Assembly: GCA_029865445.1 (NCBI GenBank)
Contig: JAOUGY010000145.1
Span: 1-9,211 of the forward strand
Reading direction: 5' to 3'
From: Acidimicrobiia bacterium
GTDB taxonomy: Bacteria; Actinomycetota; Acidimicrobiia; Spongiisociales; ZC4RG35
Length of the DNA: 9,211 nt
The translations under genes were made by a program, and so were the position numbers. Position 1 is the stretch's first letter. The number at the start of each line of letters is the position of its first letter. Below are positions 6,991 through 9,211 of this stretch, piece by piece. The notes below the pieces were generated by a model. That model searched no databases, was not told the DNA's origin, and saw only the letters and a program-made list of their open reading frames with translations.

Positions 6991-8075
6991 GGTGCGTCAA
7001 ACCTCCAGAACGCGGCGACAACTGCTGTGAGGGCCAACCAGCCGATGGCCCCCGGGATGAGACGTTTCCAGCCCAGGTTCATGAGCTGGTCATAGCGGAG
7101 CCGCGGGAGCGTGGCTCTGATCCAGAAGAACATGAACACGATGACGTAGGTCTTGAAGAGGAAGTAGACCGTCGGCAGGATCGCCGCCAACCAACCGGGC
7201 GTGGACCATCCGAACAACGTGTCGATCTGGCCGTTCCATCCTCCCAAGAACAGCGTTGCTCCCAGGGCCGCCATCGAGAAGATGTTGACGTACTCGGCGA
7301 GGAAGAACATCGCGAAGCGCATCCCCGAGTATTCGGTGTGGAATCCGCCGACCAGTTCCTGTTCGGCCTCGACCAGGTCGAACGGGGCGCGATTCGTCTC
7401 GGCGACAGCCGCGATGAAGAAGACCAGAAAGGCCCCGAACTGAGGGAAGATGTTCCAGCGAGGCAGGAATCCGAGATACGTTCCCTGCTGACGGGCGACG
7501 ATCTCCGACAGCGAGAGGGTCATCACGCCGTCCTCTCCAGACGCGGCCATCCAAACGACCACGGCCACCATGGCGAGGCCGAGCGCGGCTTCGTAGCTGA
7601 TCGCCTGGGCAGTGGCGCGGACGCCTCCGAGCAGCGGGTACTTCGAGCCGGACGACCAACCGGCGAGCACCACCGCATACACGGCCATCGAGGACATGGC
7701 CAGCACGAACAGAAGACCGATGTTGAGATCTGCTCCCTGCAGAGGGAAGGTCGATCCGTCGGCGAACTCGATCGGCCTTCCCCAGGGGACCATCATGAAC
7801 AGGAGGAACGCGGGAATCACCGCCAGGAACGGGGCCAGCACGAACATGCCCATCTCGGCTTTGCGCGGATTCACCTGCTCTTTGAAGAAGAGCTTGAGAC
7901 CGTCGGCCACCGTCTGCAGGATTCCCCATGGGCCCGCCCGATCGGGGCCGATCCGGTTCTGCATGTCCGCGACGATCTTCCGCTCCGCCCACACGTTCAG
8001 GACGGTGACCAGGAGTAGCAATACGAAGGTTGCCACCACGCGCAGAAGCACGAGCAGGAAGTCGGTCAGGTCCAT
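6981..8075 (-). CDS. nuoH: NADH-quinone oxidoreductase subunit H
   Basis: The 364-residue multi-spanning protein is the membrane anchor of complex I and forms the quinone chamber with NuoB and NuoD. Family blocks are clear: AERKIVADMQNRIGPDRAGP (30-49) with LQTVADGLKLFFKE following, SYEAALGLAMV (160-170), and the strongest signature AETNRAPFDLVEAEQELVGG (225-244) with FHTEYSGMRFAMFFLAEY after it. The acidic loop around E236-E240 lines the proposed quinone-to-membrane coupling path. I chose ATG 8075-8073, which gives MDLTDFLLVLLRV. An in-frame start at 8138 would add 21 Arg/Asp-rich residues that do not fit a first membrane helix. It is the first nuo gene here; nuoG is not upstream. The ribosome site is weak (AGAG). 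Confidence 0.97.
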   Translation of the reverse strand: MDLTDFLLVLLRVVATFVLLLLVTVLNVWAERKIVADMQNRIGPDRAGPWGILQTVADGLKLFFKEQVNPRKAEMGMFVLAPFLAVIPAFLLFMMVPWGRPIEFADGSTFPLQGADLNIGLLFVLAMSSMAVYAVVLAGWSSGSKYPLLGGVRATAQAISYEAALGLAMVAVVVWMAASGEDGVMTLSLSEIVARQQGTYLGFLPRWNIFPQFGAFLVFFIAAVAETNRAPFDLVEAEQELVGGFHTEYSGMRFAMFFLAEYVNIFSMAALGATLFLGGWNGQIDTLFGWSTPGWLAAILPTVYFLFKTYVIVFMFFWIRATLPRLRYDQLMNLGWKRLIPGAIGWLALTAVVAAFWRFDAPWA

Positions 8076-8086
8076 GGTCGGATCTC

Positions 8087-8129
8087 TGTGGTCGTCACGG
8101 GCGATCCGAGAATAGAAACGGGGACCACA
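8087..8129. repeat. Inverted repeat upstream of nuoH
   Basis: TGTGGTC at 8087-8093 pairs with GACCACA at 8123-8129, a perfect 7-bp inverted repeat with a 29-bp spacer. It spans the candidate -10 and the 5' untranslated region of nuoH. It could be an operator pair or a leader hairpin. In a gap of this size a 7-bp pair arises by chance fairly often, so support is low. It is not followed by a T-run and is not a terminator. Confidence 0.25.
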
Positions 8130-8138
8130 ACCGAACAA
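8109..8138 (-). promoter_or_regulatory. Weak candidate promoter for nuoH
   Basis: In the 106-bp gap upstream of nuoH, the minus strand reads TTGTTC (8138-8133), 18 nt, then TATTCT (8114-8109). The -35 matches the consensus at 3 of 6 bases and the -10 at about 4 of 6. This is the only place in the window with room for a promoter outside coding sequence. The match is poor and could be chance. Confidence 0.25.
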
Positions 8139-8181
8139 ACCGAGCTCGAAGGTATGCCTTCATCCCGCACGTCGGGTCGGC

Positions 8182-8610
8182 TCACCGCTCGTGGGGTGGC
8201 ACGACGGTGACGGGCAGCCCGGATGTGTGGAGGAGCTTGGTCGCTGTGCTCCCGAGGGCGAGTCCCCGCAGCAGGCTGTGTCCGCGCGTGCCCACAACGA
8301 CAAGGTCGGCGCCGGCGTCCTGTGCGGCGTCGAGCAGGCACTCGAACGGGGCCCCGTGCAGGACCTTGCACTCGTGCTCCACGCCGGCGAGAGCGGCCGT
8401 CCACTCACCCTCGAGCAGAGCTGTCACGGCTCGCTCGATCTGCGCGAAGTCGTACGGCGGCGGCGACTCGCCGAGGTGATCCAGCGGCTGGAAGCTGTGA
8501 ACGGCGATCACCCGTGCCCCCAGCAGGCCCGCCACCTCAGCGGTCCACTCCACTGCCCGCGCGGCGACCTCCGAACCGTCGACGCCGACCACGATGGTTC
8601 GCACGCTCAT
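8182..8610 (-). CDS. Universal stress protein, UspA family, ATP-binding type
   Basis: The 142-residue single-domain protein is of the Usp fold (alpha/beta, Rossmann-like), normally a cytoplasmic dimer. The N-terminal strand TIVVGVDGSEVAARAVEW (5-22) carries the conserved Asp and Gly-Ser. The C-terminal ATP loop VVVGTRGHSLLRGLALGSTA fits G-x2-G-x9-G-S/T exactly, which marks the ATP-binding rather than the non-binding class. It ends in the usual GLPVTVVP strand. The ATG at 8610 overlaps the terC stop (ATGA) and has a good AAAGGAGA site at 8618-8625, so it is probably co-transcribed with terC. Such proteins are commonly linked to hypoxia, energy or redox stress in actinobacteria; a link to the respiratory genes downstream is inference from position only. 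Confidence 0.93.
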   Translation of the reverse strand: MSVRTIVVGVDGSEVAARAVEWTAEVAGLLGARVIAVHSFQPLDHLGESPPPYDFAQIERAVTALLEGEWTAALAGVEHECKVLHGAPFECLLDAAQDAGADLVVVGTRGHSLLRGLALGSTATKLLHTSGLPVTVVPPHER

Positions 8611-9211
8611 GCTTGATTCTCCTTTCGGGCCGTGGCTCGCAACGATGCCCAGATGGTCACGGTGAGGATCACCGTGATGATCGCCAGCGAAAGGAACGCA
8701 TCGATGTGGAACCAGCGGGAGGCGATCATCTTCACGCCCACGTATCCGAGGATTACGCCGAGTCCCTTGTTGAGATATATGAGCCGGTCCCGGGCACCGG
8801 CCAGCAGGAAGTAGAGGGCGCGCAACCCCAGGATGGCCATGGCGTTGGAGCTGAAGACCACGAACGTATCACGACTCACCGCGAGGATGGCGGGCACCGA
8901 GTCAACAGCGAATACGACATCGGTCGCTTCGATCAGCACGAGCACGACGAACAGCGGTGTGGCCAAACGCCGGCCGTTCTCACGGGTGAACAGGCGCTGG
9001 CCGTCGTACCCGGGCGAGACCGGAACGAAACGCCGAACCAGCCGGAGCACCGGATTGGACTCTGGGTGGATCTCGTCGGCGTGATCGTTGGCCACCCGCC
9101 AGGCGGTGAACAGCAGAAAACCTCCGAACACAAAGAGCAACCAGTCGAGTCGTTCGAGCAGCGCCACGCCCGCAAAGATGAAGACGGCTCGAAGCACCAG
9201 CGCGCCGAAGA
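8607..9211 (-). CDS. TerC/Alx-family integral membrane protein, 5' end missing
   Basis: About 200 C-terminal residues are visible and the frame stays open to the window edge. The visible start FGALVLRAVFIFAG is an internal stretch, so the GTG at 9197 is a valine codon and not the start. The signature LIEATDVVFAVDSVPAILAV, followed by VVFSSNAMAILGLRALYFLL and then KGLGVILGYVGVKM, is diagnostic of TerC/Alx proteins, with the conserved Asp residues in the membrane helix thought to bind metal. Family members include E. coli Alx (about 320 residues) and Bacillus paralogues implicated in manganese export; some are linked to tellurite resistance. Manganese export is the most likely role, but the substrate cannot be told from sequence. 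It is translationally coupled to the usp gene. Confidence 0.92.
   Translation of the reverse strand, partial: FGALVLRAVFIFAGVALLERLDWLLFVFGGFLLFTAWRVANDHADEIHPESNPVLRLVRRFVPVSPGYDGQRLFTRENGRRLATPLFVVLVLIEATDVVFAVDSVPAILAVSRDTFVVFSSNAMAILGLRALYFLLAGARDRLIYLNKGLGVILGYVGVKMIASRWFHIDAFLSLAIITVILTVTIWASLRATARKENQA

Noticed and set aside
8141..8184. Rho-independent terminator after the usp gene
   Set aside because: Only a 4-bp CCCG/CGGG stem and a short palindrome are present, with no following T-run, so a terminator is not supported.
9195..9197. GTG at 9197 as the start of the TerC-family gene
   Set aside because: The frame stays open to the window edge and the residues before it (FGAL) continue the family pattern, so this is an internal valine and the gene is cut by the window.

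Overview
The window is one run of nine genes, all on the minus strand, with almost no non-coding DNA. Seven of them, read from high to low coordinates, are nuoH, nuoI, nuoJ, nuoK, nuoL, nuoM and nuoN. These encode most of the membrane arm of respiratory complex I (NADH:quinone oxidoreductase, type I) plus the NuoI iron-sulfur subunit that passes electrons towards quinone. GC content is high (60-70% in lines I sampled). NuoI carries the HGRH-LNRYPDG-EKCIGCELCA block that I know from actinobacterial NuoI, so I infer an actinomycetote. An uncultured Acidimicrobiia-like lineage is possible, but that is a weak guess.

Layout from the operon's 5' side: (1) 9211-8607, the 3' two-thirds or so of a TerC/Alx-family membrane protein, cut by the window edge. 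(2) 8610-8182, a UspA-type universal stress protein that starts on the terC stop codon (ATGA). (3) 8181-8076, the only real intergenic gap (106 bp), with a weak promoter candidate and an inverted repeat but no clear terminator. (4) 8075-605, nuoHIJKLMN, tightly packed by ATGA or short overlaps. The exceptions are a 1-bp gap at nuoL/nuoM and a 31-bp gap at nuoK/nuoL that is spanned by a 12-codon mini-ORF. (5) 621-1, the 5' part of an exported bactofilin-like (polymer-forming cytoskeletal family) protein whose start lies inside the 3' end of nuoN.

How the genes work together: NuoI holds two 4Fe-4S clusters next to the quinone site formed with NuoH. NuoJ and NuoK link that site to the three antiporter-like subunits NuoN, NuoM and NuoL. 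The key charged residues of these subunits are all present, so the arm looks intact and competent for proton pumping. The hydrophilic and NADH-side subunits (nuoA-G) are not next to nuoH and must lie elsewhere if complex I is complete.

The core of the window is ordinary. The less usual points are its flanks (terC-usp upstream, an exported bactofilin-like gene downstream) and the nuoK-nuoL junction. I see no RNA gene, mobile element, CRISPR array or origin.
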